From Acidobacteria bacterium UBA2161 (lineage in GTDB: Bacteria > Acidobacteriota > Vicinamibacteria > Vicinamibacterales > UBA823): a stretch of 64,000 bases of DNA. The stretch lies in the NCBI GenBank assembly GCA_002328835.1, contig DCWN01000026.1, positions 49,348 through 113,347 of the forward strand. The letters are read 5' to 3'. Below the pieces are notes generated by a model that ran no database searches, had not been told where the DNA came from, and saw only the letters and a program-made list of their open reading frames with translations. Positions 25,359 to 34,039 of the stretch are shown one piece after another. The translations under genes and the position numbers were made by a program. Positions within the stretch are counted from its first letter, which is position 1, and each line of letters opens with the position of its first letter.

Positions 25359-25805
25359 TCAGGAACGCCGACGCCTCGTTCGCCCCTCGCCGCCGCTGGA
25401 CGGCCGCGACGGCTTGACCGAGGCGGCGCGAACGAGGTCCGTCGGCGAGGCCCTGACGAGCGCCGTGCCGAGGCGCTGCTCCCAGTCGCCGAGGCCGCGC
25501 GTCAATTCCTGCTTGACGTAGCCGACGAACTCGTTGACCTCATCCTGCATCTGCTCGATCTTCTGCCGCATGTTGAGGATGATCTCGACGCCGGCCAGAT
25601 TGACGCCAAGATCCCGGGTCAGCGCGAGAATCGTTTCCAGTTGCTCGAGATCGTCCTCACCGTAGAGCCGCGTATTCCCATCGGTGCGCGACGGTTTCAA
25701 CAGTCCTTCGCGCTCGTACAGGCGCAGCGTCTGCGGATGAATGTCGTACTTCTGCGCTACGGCGCTGATCATGTAGTGGGCCTTGCTCGCGCGTTTGGTC
25801 GACAT
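25359..25805 (-). CDS. hspR: MerR-family heat-shock regulator HspR
   Basis: A 148-residue MerR-type regulator. The N-terminal winged helix YMISAVAQKYDIHPQTLRLYEREGLLKPSRTDGNTRLYGEDDLEQLETI is nearly diagnostic for HspR. A coiled-coil (MRQKIEQMQDEVNEFVGYVK) and a basic tail follow. In actinobacteria and epsilonproteobacteria HspR represses its own dnaK operon together with DnaK. Here it is third in dnaK-dnaJ-hspR, so autoregulation at the AT-rich region upstream of dnaK is likely. Confidence 0.93.
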   Translation of the reverse strand: MSTKRASKAHYMISAVAQKYDIHPQTLRLYEREGLLKPSRTDGNTRLYGEDDLEQLETILALTRDLGVNLAGVEIILNMRQKIEQMQDEVNEFVGYVKQELTRGLGDWEQRLGTALVRASPTDLVRAASVKPSRPSSGGEGRTRRRRS

Positions 25806-25816
25806 GGCTGGTGTCT

Positions 25817-26932
25817 CTATTCGGCCTCGAGCACGGCACGCGCCGCGGCTTCGAATTCCTCGCGCACGTTGTCCTCGTTGAGTCGGCCGAACTCCCGAAG
25901 CAGCGCCTTCGATCGCTCGTCGACCAGGCGCGGCAGCACGAGGCGCACTTCGACGACGAGGTCCCCGGCCGTACCGCCTGCCGCCGGAGCCGGCACGCCC
26001 CGGCCACGCACGCGGAACCGCTGCCCCGATTGGGTGCCCGGCGGCACCCGGACGCGGGCCGCACCGTCGAGCGTGGGCACGTCGATCTTGGCGCCCAGTG
26101 CCGCCTCGTGGACCGCAACGGGCAGCACCAGTTGGAGGTCCTTCCCCTCGCGCGTGAAGAGCGGATGCGGCTCGATCTCGACCGTGAGATACAGGTCGCC
26201 AGGCTGCGCGCCGCGCCGGCCCGCGTGGCCGCGCGCCGGCACCCTGACCCGCCCGCCGTCGGTCACCCCTGGCGGAATCCGGACCGTCACAGAGTCGGCG
26301 CGTGACACCGTGCCTTCCCCACTACAGCGCTCGCAGACACGATGTTGCTGACGGCCGGAGCCGCCGCAGTGCGTGCAGCTTCTCGAAAACACCATGTGCC
26401 CGCGGGCCCACCGCAGGCTCCCGGTGCCCCTGCACTCGATGCAGCGCCCCTCGGTCATTCGCAGCACACCGGCGCCCCGACACGCGCTGCACTGATCGAG
26501 CCTGGTGAGCGTGACGGAGCGCTCGGCGCCCCGGATCGCTTCCTCGAGGCTGATGCGAACCGCCAGATGGAGGTCGGTGCCCTCGCCTTCCGCAGCGTCG
26601 CCCGGCTCCCCCGCCTGGAAGACGTCGGCAAACAGATCGCCGAAGGTCGACGCGTCGTCGCCCTCGGCCGTCGCCGAGAAGTCGAACCCCTGGAACTCGA
26701 AGGACGATTCGGGCGAATCGTCCGGCACGGTACCCCGGGCGTCGTAGCGCCGCCGTTCGGTCGGATCGCTGAGAATCTGGTAAGCCTCGTTGACGCGCCG
26801 GAACACCGCCGCCGAGATGCGGTCTCCCGGATTGATGTCGGGATGGTACTTGCGCGCCAGGCGGCGGTAGGCCCGCTTGACCTCACCTAGGCTCGCGCTC
26901 CGTTCGAGACCGAGAACGATGTAGAAATCCAT
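25817..26932 (-). CDS. dnaJ: Chaperone DnaJ (type I, with zinc finger)
   Basis: Co-chaperone of DnaK. The 371-residue protein has a J-domain with the HPD motif (KYHPDINPGD, about residues 31-40) and a short linker with little G/F region. Four zinc repeats follow (CSACRGAG, CIECRGTG, CTHCGGSG, CERCSGEG), then two beta-barrel C-terminal domains (VRIPPGVTDGGRVRVPARGHAG). It lies 29 bp after dnaK and 11 bp before hspR. No grpE is present between dnaK and dnaJ. Confidence 0.95.
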   Translation of the reverse strand: MDFYIVLGLERSASLGEVKRAYRRLARKYHPDINPGDRISAAVFRRVNEAYQILSDPTERRRYDARGTVPDDSPESSFEFQGFDFSATAEGDDASTFGDLFADVFQAGEPGDAAEGEGTDLHLAVRISLEEAIRGAERSVTLTRLDQCSACRGAGVLRMTEGRCIECRGTGSLRWARGHMVFSRSCTHCGGSGRQQHRVCERCSGEGTVSRADSVTVRIPPGVTDGGRVRVPARGHAGRRGAQPGDLYLTVEIEPHPLFTREGKDLQLVLPVAVHEAALGAKIDVPTLDGAARVRVPPGTQSGQRFRVRGRGVPAPAAGGTAGDLVVEVRLVLPRLVDERSKALLREFGRLNEDNVREEFEAAARAVLEAE

Positions 26933-26961
26933 TCCTCACCCGTTCCCAGAAACGCCCACGC

Positions 26962-28887
26962 TCACTTCTTCTCGTCCTCGACGACCTCCGCATCGATCAC
27001 GTCGCCGTCAGCCGACGCGCCGCCGCTCGCCGCCTCGTCCGGGGCCGCTTCGCCCTCGGGAGCCTCCGGCGCCTCGGCGGCCTGGGCGGTCTTGTACAGC
27101 GCCTCGGCCGCTTTGTGCTGTGCGCTGTTCAACCGCTCCATCGCCTGGCTGATCGTGTCGGCCTCCCCCTCCTCGAGCGCTTTCTTCAAATCCGCGATGC
27201 CGGATTCGACGGCGGCGCGATCGCCCTCGGGAATCTTGTCGCCGCTGTCTTGCAGCATCCGCTCGCCGACATAGACGGCCTGATCGGCCTGGTTGCGAGC
27301 CTCGATCTCGTCACGCCGCGCCTTGTCGTCCTCGGCGTGCAGTTCGGCTTCCTTCATCATCCGCTCGACCTCTTCCTGATTGAGGCCGCTGGACGACGTG
27401 ATCGTGATCTTCTGTTCCTTCCCGGTGCCCCGATCCTTCGCCGACACGTTGACGATCCCGTTCGCGTCGATGTCGAACGTCACCTCGATCTGCGGAATGC
27501 CGCGCGGCGCCGGCGGCAATCCCACCAGATGGAACTTGCCGAGTGTCCGGTTGTCGCGCGCCAGCGGGCGCTCTCCCTGCAGGACGTGCACTTCGACACT
27601 CGTCTGGTTGTCGGCTGCCGTGGAGAACACTTCGCTCTTGCGGGTGGGAATGGTGGTGTTGCGCGCGATCAACGAGGTCGAGACGCCGCCCAGGGTCTCG
27701 ATGCCCAGCGACAGCGGCGTGACGTCGAGCAGCAGCAGATCCTTCACCTCGCCCGCCAGGACGCCGGCCTGAATCGCCGCGCCGACGGCCACAACCTCGT
27801 CCGGGTTCACGCCGCGATGGGGCTCCTTGCCGAACAGTTCCTTGACCAGTTCCTGCACCCGCGGCACGCGGGTCGAACCGCCCACCAGAACGACCTCGTC
27901 GATCTTCGAAGCCTCCAGGCCCGCGTCGGCCAGCGCCTGCTTGACCGGGCCCACCGCCTTCTGAAGCAGCTTCTCCACCAGTTGCTCGAACTTCGACCGG
28001 GTCAGCTTCATGGCCAGATGCTTCGGCCCCGACTGATCGGCCGTGATGAACGGCAGGTTGATGTCGGTCTCCTTGACGGTGGACAGCTCCATCTTGGCCT
28101 TCTCCGCCGCCTCCTTGAGGCGTTGGAGCGCCATCCGGTCCTGGCTCAAATCGATACCGGATTCCTTCTTGAACTCTGCCACGATCCAGTCGATCACGCG
28201 CTGGTCGAGGTTGTCCCCGCCCAGATGCGTATCGCCATTCGTCGCCTTGACCTCGACCACGCCCTCGCCCACTTCCAGGATCGAGATATCGAACGTACCC
28301 CCGCCGAAGTCGAACACCGCGATCGTCTCGTCGCCCTTCTTGTCGAGGCCATAGGCCAGTGCGGCGGCCGTGGGCTCGTTGACGATCCGCATCACTTCGA
28401 GACCGGCGATCTGGCCGGCGTCCTTGGTGGCCTGGCGCTGGGCATCGTTGAAATAGGCCGGCGCGGTGATGACCGCCCTGGTGACGGGTTGCCCGAGGTA
28501 CTCCTCCGCCGACTGCTTCAGTTTTTGCAGGATCATCGCCGAGATCTGCGGCGGCGTGTACGGTTCGTCGCGGTCGCCGACCTTGATGCGCACGTCGCTG
28601 TTCGGGCCGGCCACGACCGAGTACGGGACCATCGTCATCTCCTCGGTCACCTCGTCGGCCTTGCGCCCCATGAACCGCTTGATGGAGAAGACGGTGTTCT
28701 CGGGATTCGTCACGGCCTGCCGCTTGGCGACCTGCCCCGTCAGCCGCTCGTCCGTCGACGTGAACCCGACGACCGACGGCGTCAGCCGTCCCCCCTCGGG
28801 ATTCGTGATGACGACGGGTTCGCCCCCCTCGATGACGGCGACGACCGAGTTGGTCGTGCCGAGGTCGATACCGATGATTTTGCTCAT
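26962..28887 (-). CDS. dnaK: Molecular chaperone DnaK (Hsp70)
   Basis: Major Hsp70 ATPase. The 641-residue protein begins MSKIIGIDLGTTNSVVAVIEGG. It has the phosphate-2 motif IAVFDFGGGTFDISILEVG, the adenosine motif VVLVGGSTRVPRVQELVKELF, the linker KDLLLLDVTPLSLGIET, the substrate-binding domain and a C-terminal lid ending in an acidic, Gly/Ala-rich tail (VIDAEVVEDEKK). It is the first gene of the operon, with a clear promoter 90-120 bp upstream. Confidence 0.98.
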   Translation of the reverse strand: MSKIIGIDLGTTNSVVAVIEGGEPVVITNPEGGRLTPSVVGFTSTDERLTGQVAKRQAVTNPENTVFSIKRFMGRKADEVTEEMTMVPYSVVAGPNSDVRIKVGDRDEPYTPPQISAMILQKLKQSAEEYLGQPVTRAVITAPAYFNDAQRQATKDAGQIAGLEVMRIVNEPTAAALAYGLDKKGDETIAVFDFGGGTFDISILEVGEGVVEVKATNGDTHLGGDNLDQRVIDWIVAEFKKESGIDLSQDRMALQRLKEAAEKAKMELSTVKETDINLPFITADQSGPKHLAMKLTRSKFEQLVEKLLQKAVGPVKQALADAGLEASKIDEVVLVGGSTRVPRVQELVKELFGKEPHRGVNPDEVVAVGAAIQAGVLAGEVKDLLLLDVTPLSLGIETLGGVSTSLIARNTTIPTRKSEVFSTAADNQTSVEVHVLQGERPLARDNRTLGKFHLVGLPPAPRGIPQIEVTFDIDANGIVNVSAKDRGTGKEQKITITSSSGLNQEEVERMMKEAELHAEDDKARRDEIEARNQADQAVYVGERMLQDSGDKIPEGDRAAVESGIADLKKALEEGEADTISQAMERLNSAQHKAAEALYKTAQAAEAPEAPEGEAAPDEAASGGASADGDVIDAEVVEDEKK

Positions 28888-28967
28888 GTCCGCTTTCCTC
28901 GAACGCCGGGAGACCCCAGGGGGCCGAGTGCCCGTGTCGCGACTGAAGATGATGACGCCAACGATCT

Positions 28968-29007
28968 ATATGAGAAATACAATAAAATATGAGTCTTGTA
29001 TTGTCAA
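28968..29007 (-). promoter_or_regulatory. dnaK promoter with overlapping inverted and direct repeats
   Basis: Minus-strand TTGACA (29002-29007), 17-bp spacer, TATTGT (28979-28984): a good housekeeping promoter in an unusually AT-rich island. It is overlapped by a perfect 7-bp inverted repeat, AATACAA (28976-28982) and TTGTATT (28996-29002), and by a direct repeat ATATGAG (28968-28974 and 28987-28993). No CIRCE element is present. These repeats are candidates for the HspR operator, although they differ from the known actinobacterial HAIR consensus. Confidence 0.65.
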
Positions 29008-29074
29008 TCCATGACCAGGTCGACTAGTCGCCGATACGACCTAATCCTTTGCAGGAACGTCAGTTGTACCGTGG

Positions 29075-29083
29075 TGCTATAAT
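29075..29083 (+). promoter_or_regulatory. Extended -10 promoter of the PBP1A gene
   Basis: TGCTATAAT gives a perfect TATAAT (29078-29083) with the TG extension, 61 bp before the GTG start. No good -35 box lies 17 bp upstream, as is common for extended -10 promoters. It is divergent from the dnaK promoter. Confidence 0.6.
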
Positions 29084-29144
29084 CGCGGAATAATCCGCCG
29101 GATAGCCCTAGTCGGCTGTTCGGCCTGCACTCTCAGGGGGCCTC

Positions 29145-31397
29145 GTGGCTCGCTACGTCATCCGCATCGCTCGGCAAGCCAGCCTCATCGCAGCGTTCGT
29201 CGGCGCCGCGATCTTCGGCATCGTCAGCGGCGTCCTGTTCGCCTTCGCCGGTGACCTGCCTCGGATCACGGCGCTCGACGACTATGCGCCGAGCGTCATC
29301 ACGCACGTGCACGCGGCGAACGGCTCGGTCGTCGCCGAGTTCGCGACCCAGCGGCGCGTGGTCATTGCCTACGAGGAGATCGCGCCGCACTTGCGGGAGG
29401 CGATCATCGCGTCGGAGGACGGCAGCTTCAACAGCCACTTCGGCGTGAGCATCCCGCGGCTCGTCATCACGGCCGTCCGCGACGTCTTGAACCAGGAGCT
29501 GAGCGGCGCCAGCACCATCACGATGCAGCTGGCGCGCAACCTCTTCCTGACGCTCGACAAGACCTGGACGCGCAAGGTCCAGGAGCTGCTGCTCACCTTC
29601 CAGATCGAGAAGCGCTATACGAAGCGCGAGATTCTGACGCTGTACTGCAACCAGATCCTCTTCGGCCACGGCGCGTTCGGCGTCGAGGCCGCGGCGCGAA
29701 TGTACTTCGACAAGTCCGCCAGCGACCTCGGGCTCGAGGAAGCCGCGCTGCTGGCGGGCATCATCCAGACACCGGCCCGCCAGAGCCCGTTCGTCAATCC
29801 AGACCGGGCGCGGTCGCGCCGCAGCTACGTGCTGGGTCGGATGGAGGCCGACGGCTACATCACGGCCGCGGAGGCCGGCGCCGCGCGCGCGATGCCGATC
29901 GTGGTCTCGGACCGGCGTGGCGAGAGTTCGATCGCCCCCTACTTCGTCGAAGAGGTCAGACAGCATCTCGAGAGCAACTACGGCGCCAAACAGCTCTACG
30001 AGGGCGGTCTCTCGGTCCATACGACGCTCGACGCCGGGCTGCAGCGGGCGGCGAACGTGGCGATCCGCACCGGATTGCACCGTTTGGACAAGCGCCGCGG
30101 CTACCGAGGCGCGGCGGAGAACGTGCGGGACGCAGAGGACGGCTCGATCGAAGGCTACGAGCACGCCCGCTGGCGTCGGCCCATCGTCGAGGGCGATCGG
30201 GTACCGGCGGTCGTGACGGGCGTCACGCCCGACCGCATCGCGCTGCGAGTCGGCCGTTACCGCGGAGCAATCGGGCGCGACGGCTTCCGGTGGACCCGCC
30301 GGGAAGCGACCCGGCTCGTCGAGCCTGGCGACGTGGTGCTGGCGCAGGTCTCCGCAATCGATGAGGCCGCACTCACGCTCACGGCCTCGCTCGATCAGGA
30401 GCCGCTCGCTGAGGCGGCACTCATCGCCATCGAGAACCGAACGGGCCACATCCTGGCCATGGTCGGCGGCTACGACTTCGAGCGCAGCAAGTTCAACCGA
30501 GCCGTGCAGGCCCAGCGCCAGCTCGGATCGCTGTTCAAGCCGGTCCTCTACGCAACGGCGATCGACCGCGGCTACACGCCGACCTCGATCATCATCGACG
30601 AACCGGTGAGCTTCCCCGCCGGACCGGACCAGCCCGACTACGAGCCTCGAAACTACGACCAGGAGTTCGAGGGGCCGGTCACGCTGCGCCACGCGCTCGA
30701 GGATTCCCGCAACATCCCGGCGGTCCAGATGATGGCGGAGCTCGGCCCCGAGCAGGTGGTGGGCTACGCCCGGCAGATGGGATTCACGTCCGAGCTGCCG
30801 CCATTCCTGTCGGTTGCCCTCGGCGCCGCCGAGGGCACGCTGCTCGAGATCACGAGCGCCTACACGGTCTTCCCCAACCAGGGGGTGCGGCTGGATCCGT
30901 TCCAGGTCCTGACGGTCGAGGACCGTGACGGCAACACGCTCGAGGACAACCGCCCGATTGCGCACGAATCGCTGCCGGCCGACACGTCATTCATCATGAC
31001 GAGCCTGCTGCGCGGCGTGGTCCAGCGTGGCACCGCTCGGCGGGCGAACGCGCTCAACTGGCCGCTGGCCGGGAAGACGGGCACCGTCGACGAGTACACC
31101 GATGCCTGGTTCGTGGGCTACGATCCGGACGTGACGGTCGGGGTCTGGGTCGGCCACGACCAGAAGACCACCCTGGGGCCGGCGGAAGAGGGTGCCACGG
31201 CAGCGCTGCCGATCTGGATCGAGTTCATGCAGGCCCATATCGGCGACCGCACGGAGCGCCCGCAGTTCCTGCAGCCGGCCAACATCGTCTTTCGGTCCGT
31301 CGATCGCCGGACCGGCGACATCGCCGAACCCTCGGCGCCCAATGCGATCCGCGAGTCCTTCATCGCCGGCACCGAGCCCGGCATCGCATTTCAGTAG
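29145..31397 (+). CDS. mrcA: Penicillin-binding protein 1A (bifunctional transglycosylase/transpeptidase)
   Basis: Class A PBP that polymerises and cross-links peptidoglycan at the inner membrane. The 750-residue protein has one N-terminal helix (LIAAFVGAAIFGIVSGVLFA). The glycosyltransferase domain contains ASEDGSFNSHFG (catalytic Glu), GASTITMQLARNLFL and KRYTKREILTLYCNQILFG. An OB-like insert follows, then a transpeptidase domain with the catalytic SLFK, SRN and KTG (GKTGTVDEYTDAWFVGY). The start is GTG with AGGGGG five bases upstream. It converges on prfB with only 3 bp between stops. Confidence 0.95.
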   Translation: MARYVIRIARQASLIAAFVGAAIFGIVSGVLFAFAGDLPRITALDDYAPSVITHVHAANGSVVAEFATQRRVVIAYEEIAPHLREAIIASEDGSFNSHFGVSIPRLVITAVRDVLNQELSGASTITMQLARNLFLTLDKTWTRKVQELLLTFQIEKRYTKREILTLYCNQILFGHGAFGVEAAARMYFDKSASDLGLEEAALLAGIIQTPARQSPFVNPDRARSRRSYVLGRMEADGYITAAEAGAARAMPIVVSDRRGESSIAPYFVEEVRQHLESNYGAKQLYEGGLSVHTTLDAGLQRAANVAIRTGLHRLDKRRGYRGAAENVRDAEDGSIEGYEHARWRRPIVEGDRVPAVVTGVTPDRIALRVGRYRGAIGRDGFRWTRREATRLVEPGDVVLAQVSAIDEAALTLTASLDQEPLAEAALIAIENRTGHILAMVGGYDFERSKFNRAVQAQRQLGSLFKPVLYATAIDRGYTPTSIIIDEPVSFPAGPDQPDYEPRNYDQEFEGPVTLRHALEDSRNIPAVQMMAELGPEQVVGYARQMGFTSELPPFLSVALGAAEGTLLEITSAYTVFPNQGVRLDPFQVLTVEDRDGNTLEDNRPIAHESLPADTSFIMTSLLRGVVQRGTARRANALNWPLAGKTGTVDEYTDAWFVGYDPDVTVGVWVGHDQKTTLGPAEEGATAALPIWIEFMQAHIGDRTERPQFLQPANIVFRSVDRRTGDIAEPSAPNAIRESFIAGTEPGIAFQ

Positions 31398-31400
31398 GCA

Positions 31401-32520
31401 CTACGCCGAACTCCCGGACGCCTTCTGCATCAGGTAGGCCTTGATGAAGCCGTCGAGGTCGCCGTCGAGCACCCGGTCGACGTCGCCGACGTCGACCTTC
31501 GTCCGGTGATCCTTCACCAGGCGGTAGGGATGCAGCACGTAGCTCCGGATCTGGCTCCCGAAGGCGATGTCCTTCTTCTCGCCCCCGATCTGCTCCAGTT
31601 TCGCCTGCTGTTCCTTCAGTTTCAGGTCGTAGAGCCGCGCCCGGAGCACCTTCATCGCCGCATCGCGGTTCCGATGCTGTGAGCGCTCGTTCTGGCACGA
31701 CACGACGATGTTCGTCGGCAGGTGCGTGATCCGCACGGCCGAGTCGGTCACGTTGACGTGCTGCCCCCCGGCGCCGCTCGACCGGTAGGTATCGATTCGG
31801 AGATCCTTGTCCTCGATCTCGACCTCGACGTCATCCGGCAGTTCGGGCCAGACGAACACCGACGCGAACGACGTGTGCCGCCGCGCCGCCTGGTCGTACG
31901 GGGAGATGCGCACGAGCCGATGCACACCGGCTTCCGCGAGCAGGAGCCCGTAGGCGTAGTCGCCCGTCACCACCAACGTGGCGCTCTTGATGCCCGCTTC
32001 CTCGCCCGGCTGCAGGTCGATGATGTCGCGCTTGAAGCCCCGGCGCTCGGTCCACCGCAAGTAGAGCCTCAGCAGCATTTCGGCCCAGTCCTGCGACTCG
32101 GTGCCGCCCGCACCAGGGTGAATGGTGACGATGGCGTTGCGGCGATCGTGCTCGCCGCCGAGCATCTTCTTGATCTCGGCGGCCTCGACCTCGGCCTCGA
32201 GTTCGTCGAGTCCTCGAGCCAGATCGTCGTCGACCGGCTCGCCCTGACTCGCCCACTCGACCAGGACGGCCAGATCCTCGCCGCGCTGCTTCAGCGATGC
32301 GGAGAGTGCACGATCGTCCTCCAAGCGGCGCCGGCGCTGCAGCACTTGCTGCGCGGCCGCCTGATCCTTCCAGAAGTCCGGAGCGGCCGCCTGGGCCTCC
32401 AGCGTGGCCAACTCGTCCGCAGAGCTCGCGGCGTCAAAGATAGCTCCGCAAGTCGTCCGCCCGCCTGCTCAAGTCCTCGAATCGCTTCAGTTGTTCGTCA
32501 CGCGTCACTGCCACGCTCAT
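31401..32520 (-). CDS. prfB: Peptide chain release factor 2, with programmed +1 frameshift
   Basis: Recognises UGA and UAA stop codons. The first 28 codons (MSVAVTRDEQLKRFEDLSRR onward to LRSYL) end in an in-frame TGA at 32434-32436, and the remainder continues in the +1 frame (DAASSADELATLEA). The joined protein carries the GGQ motif (SSGAGGQHVNVTDSA) and RRHTSFASVFVWPE. The codon-recognition tripeptide reads SPY instead of the usual SPF (VRISPYDQAARRH). A GTG two codons after the ATG has better spacing from GGAGGAG and could be the true start. It overlaps the lnt 3' end. Confidence 0.93.
32433..32448 (-). promoter_or_regulatory. RF2 autoregulatory +1 frameshift site
   Basis: Minus strand reads CGG AGC TAT CTT TGA C. 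CTT slips +1 to TTT at the UGA when RF2 is scarce, and an internal Shine-Dalgarno-like GGAG sits just upstream. This is the classical RF2 layout, so RF2 level controls its own synthesis. Confidence 0.93.
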
Positions 32521-34039
32521 CTCCTCCGCGTCTCACTGGGCGCCGCCGCGCGCCCGCGACCAGCACGCCGAGCACCAGCGCGGCGCATCCCCAGGCGAAC
32601 AGGTCGCCCGTTCGACCGTACACGGTCCGGGTCCGAATCCATCCTACGTCGGCCACGACTGTAGCATGCTCGAACAACTCGGTCCGCGCGAGCACCCGGC
32701 CGTACGGATCGACGACGCCGCTAATCCCGGTGTTGGCGGAACGCACCAGGTAGCGTCCCTGCTCGACAGCCCGCATGGCCGCTTGCGCGAAGTGCTGGTG
32801 CGGCGCCGACGTCTCACCGAACCAGGCGTCGTTGGTGATCGTGGTCAGCAGTTCGCTGCCCCCCGTCACGAACGACCGAATCAGATCGGGATAGACGACC
32901 TCGTAGCAGATCGCTGTGCCGAGGCGATGCCCATCGACCGAGAACGTGACCGGATCGGTGCCCGGCGTAAAGTCGGCCACGCCCGCCACCAGCCGCCCGG
33001 CGAAGAACAGCCAGCGCCGGAGCGGCACGTACTCACCGAACGGGACGAGGCGGATCTTGCGATAGGTCTCGGGCGCGATCCCCGCCGGACCGACGTGGAA
33101 GGCCGCGTTGTAGTAGCGGGTCACACGGTCACGGTCGATCTCCTCGCTGCCCAGGATGACGTCGGCGCCGGTGCGCGCGGCCAGGTCGAGGATTGCGGCG
33201 CGACTCGCGCCATCCTCCTCGACCGGCTGCGGCGTCGCCGACTCCGGCCAGACGATCAACCGCGCGCCGGCGTCCGCGGCGGCCTGACTCCTGGAGAGGT
33301 ACGTCTCCAGGATCGACCGGCGCAGACCGGGATCGCGTTTGTCATCCTGGGCGACATTGCCCTGAATCATCGCCACGCGCACCGGCTCGGCGCTCTCCAC
33401 GAGCGCGCCCCGCGAAACGCGCCACTGGCCCCAGGCCGCGATCGCGGCGACGACGCCGACAGCGACGCCGAGGCCGGTGAGTCGCCGGCGTTCGGTCCGC
33501 ACCAGCGCTGCCGCCAGCGCGGCATTGACGAGCACCACCAGAAACGAGACGCCGTAGACACCGAAGACACTGGCCAGTTGCGCGACGGGCAGGACGCTGA
33601 CTTGCGAATAGCCGAGCAGGGCCCAGGGGAATCCCCCGAACAGATAGCGGCGGCCCAGTTCGCCGATGACCCAGGCCGCCGCGGTGGTCACGATGGCCGG
33701 GGGGCCGACGGCGTGGATGCCGCGCGCGGCCAGCACCGCGAAGAGCCCGATGAAGAGCGCCAGATACGCGACCAGCAGGGCGTTGACGCCGACCGCCGTC
33801 GACGGCGGCAACCCGCCGTAGGTGGTCATGACGCCGGTGATCCAGTAGAGCGTGCCGGCGAACGCGACGGCGCCCGTGACCACGCCGAGGCCGAACACGC
33901 GCTGGGCACGCGCCCGCGGTGTGCGCTCCAGCACGACCAGCAGCGGGACCAGGGCGACCCACGCCAGCGCGGGGTGACCGAATTTCGGGAAGCTCAGCGC
34001 GAGCAGGACGCCGGAAAGGAGGGCTAGCGCGTAATCCAG
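32498..34039 (-). CDS. lnt: Apolipoprotein N-acyltransferase Lnt
   Basis: Adds the third acyl chain to lipoproteins in the inner membrane, the step before Lol sorting. There are several N-terminal membrane helices (GLGVVTGAVAFAGTLYWITG; LLVAYLALFIGLFAVLAARG; FLVVLVNAALAAALV). The nitrilase domain carries the catalytic triad Glu (IVWPESATPQ), Lys (YRKIRLVPFGEYVP) and Cys (GTAICYEVVYPDL), and there is a C-terminal helix. The obvious GTG start at 33934 would cut off a typical first helix; in-frame sequence upstream (LALLSGVLLALSFPKFGHPA) clearly belongs to Lnt. I place the start at a CTG at 34039, overlapping the SPOR gene by 16 bp; this start is uncertain. Confidence 0.9.
   Translation of the reverse strand: MDYALALLSGVLLALSFPKFGHPALAWVALVPLLVVLERTPRARAQRVFGLGVVTGAVAFAGTLYWITGVMTTYGGLPPSTAVGVNALLVAYLALFIGLFAVLAARGIHAVGPPAIVTTAAAWVIGELGRRYLFGGFPWALLGYSQVSVLPVAQLASVFGVYGVSFLVVLVNAALAAALVRTERRRLTGLGVAVGVVAAIAAWGQWRVSRGALVESAEPVRVAMIQGNVAQDDKRDPGLRRSILETYLSRSQAAADAGARLIVWPESATPQPVEEDGASRAAILDLAARTGADVILGSEEIDRDRVTRYYNAAFHVGPAGIAPETYRKIRLVPFGEYVPLRRWLFFAGRLVAGVADFTPGTDPVTFSVDGHRLGTAICYEVVYPDLIRSFVTGGSELLTTITNDAWFGETSAPHQHFAQAAMRAVEQGRYLVRSANTGISGVVDPYGRVLARTELFEHATVVADVGWIRTRTVYGRTGDLFAWGCAALVLGVLVAGARRRPVRRGGDERGSDA

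Noticed and set aside
27115..28992. 625-codon plus-strand open frame opposite dnaK
   Set aside because: It is a mirror of the dnaK coding frame; it reaches into the dnaK promoter and has no motifs.
29133..30965. 610-codon minus-strand open frame opposite mrcA
   Set aside because: Antisense to PBP1A, with the typical composition of a shadow frame in GC-rich DNA.
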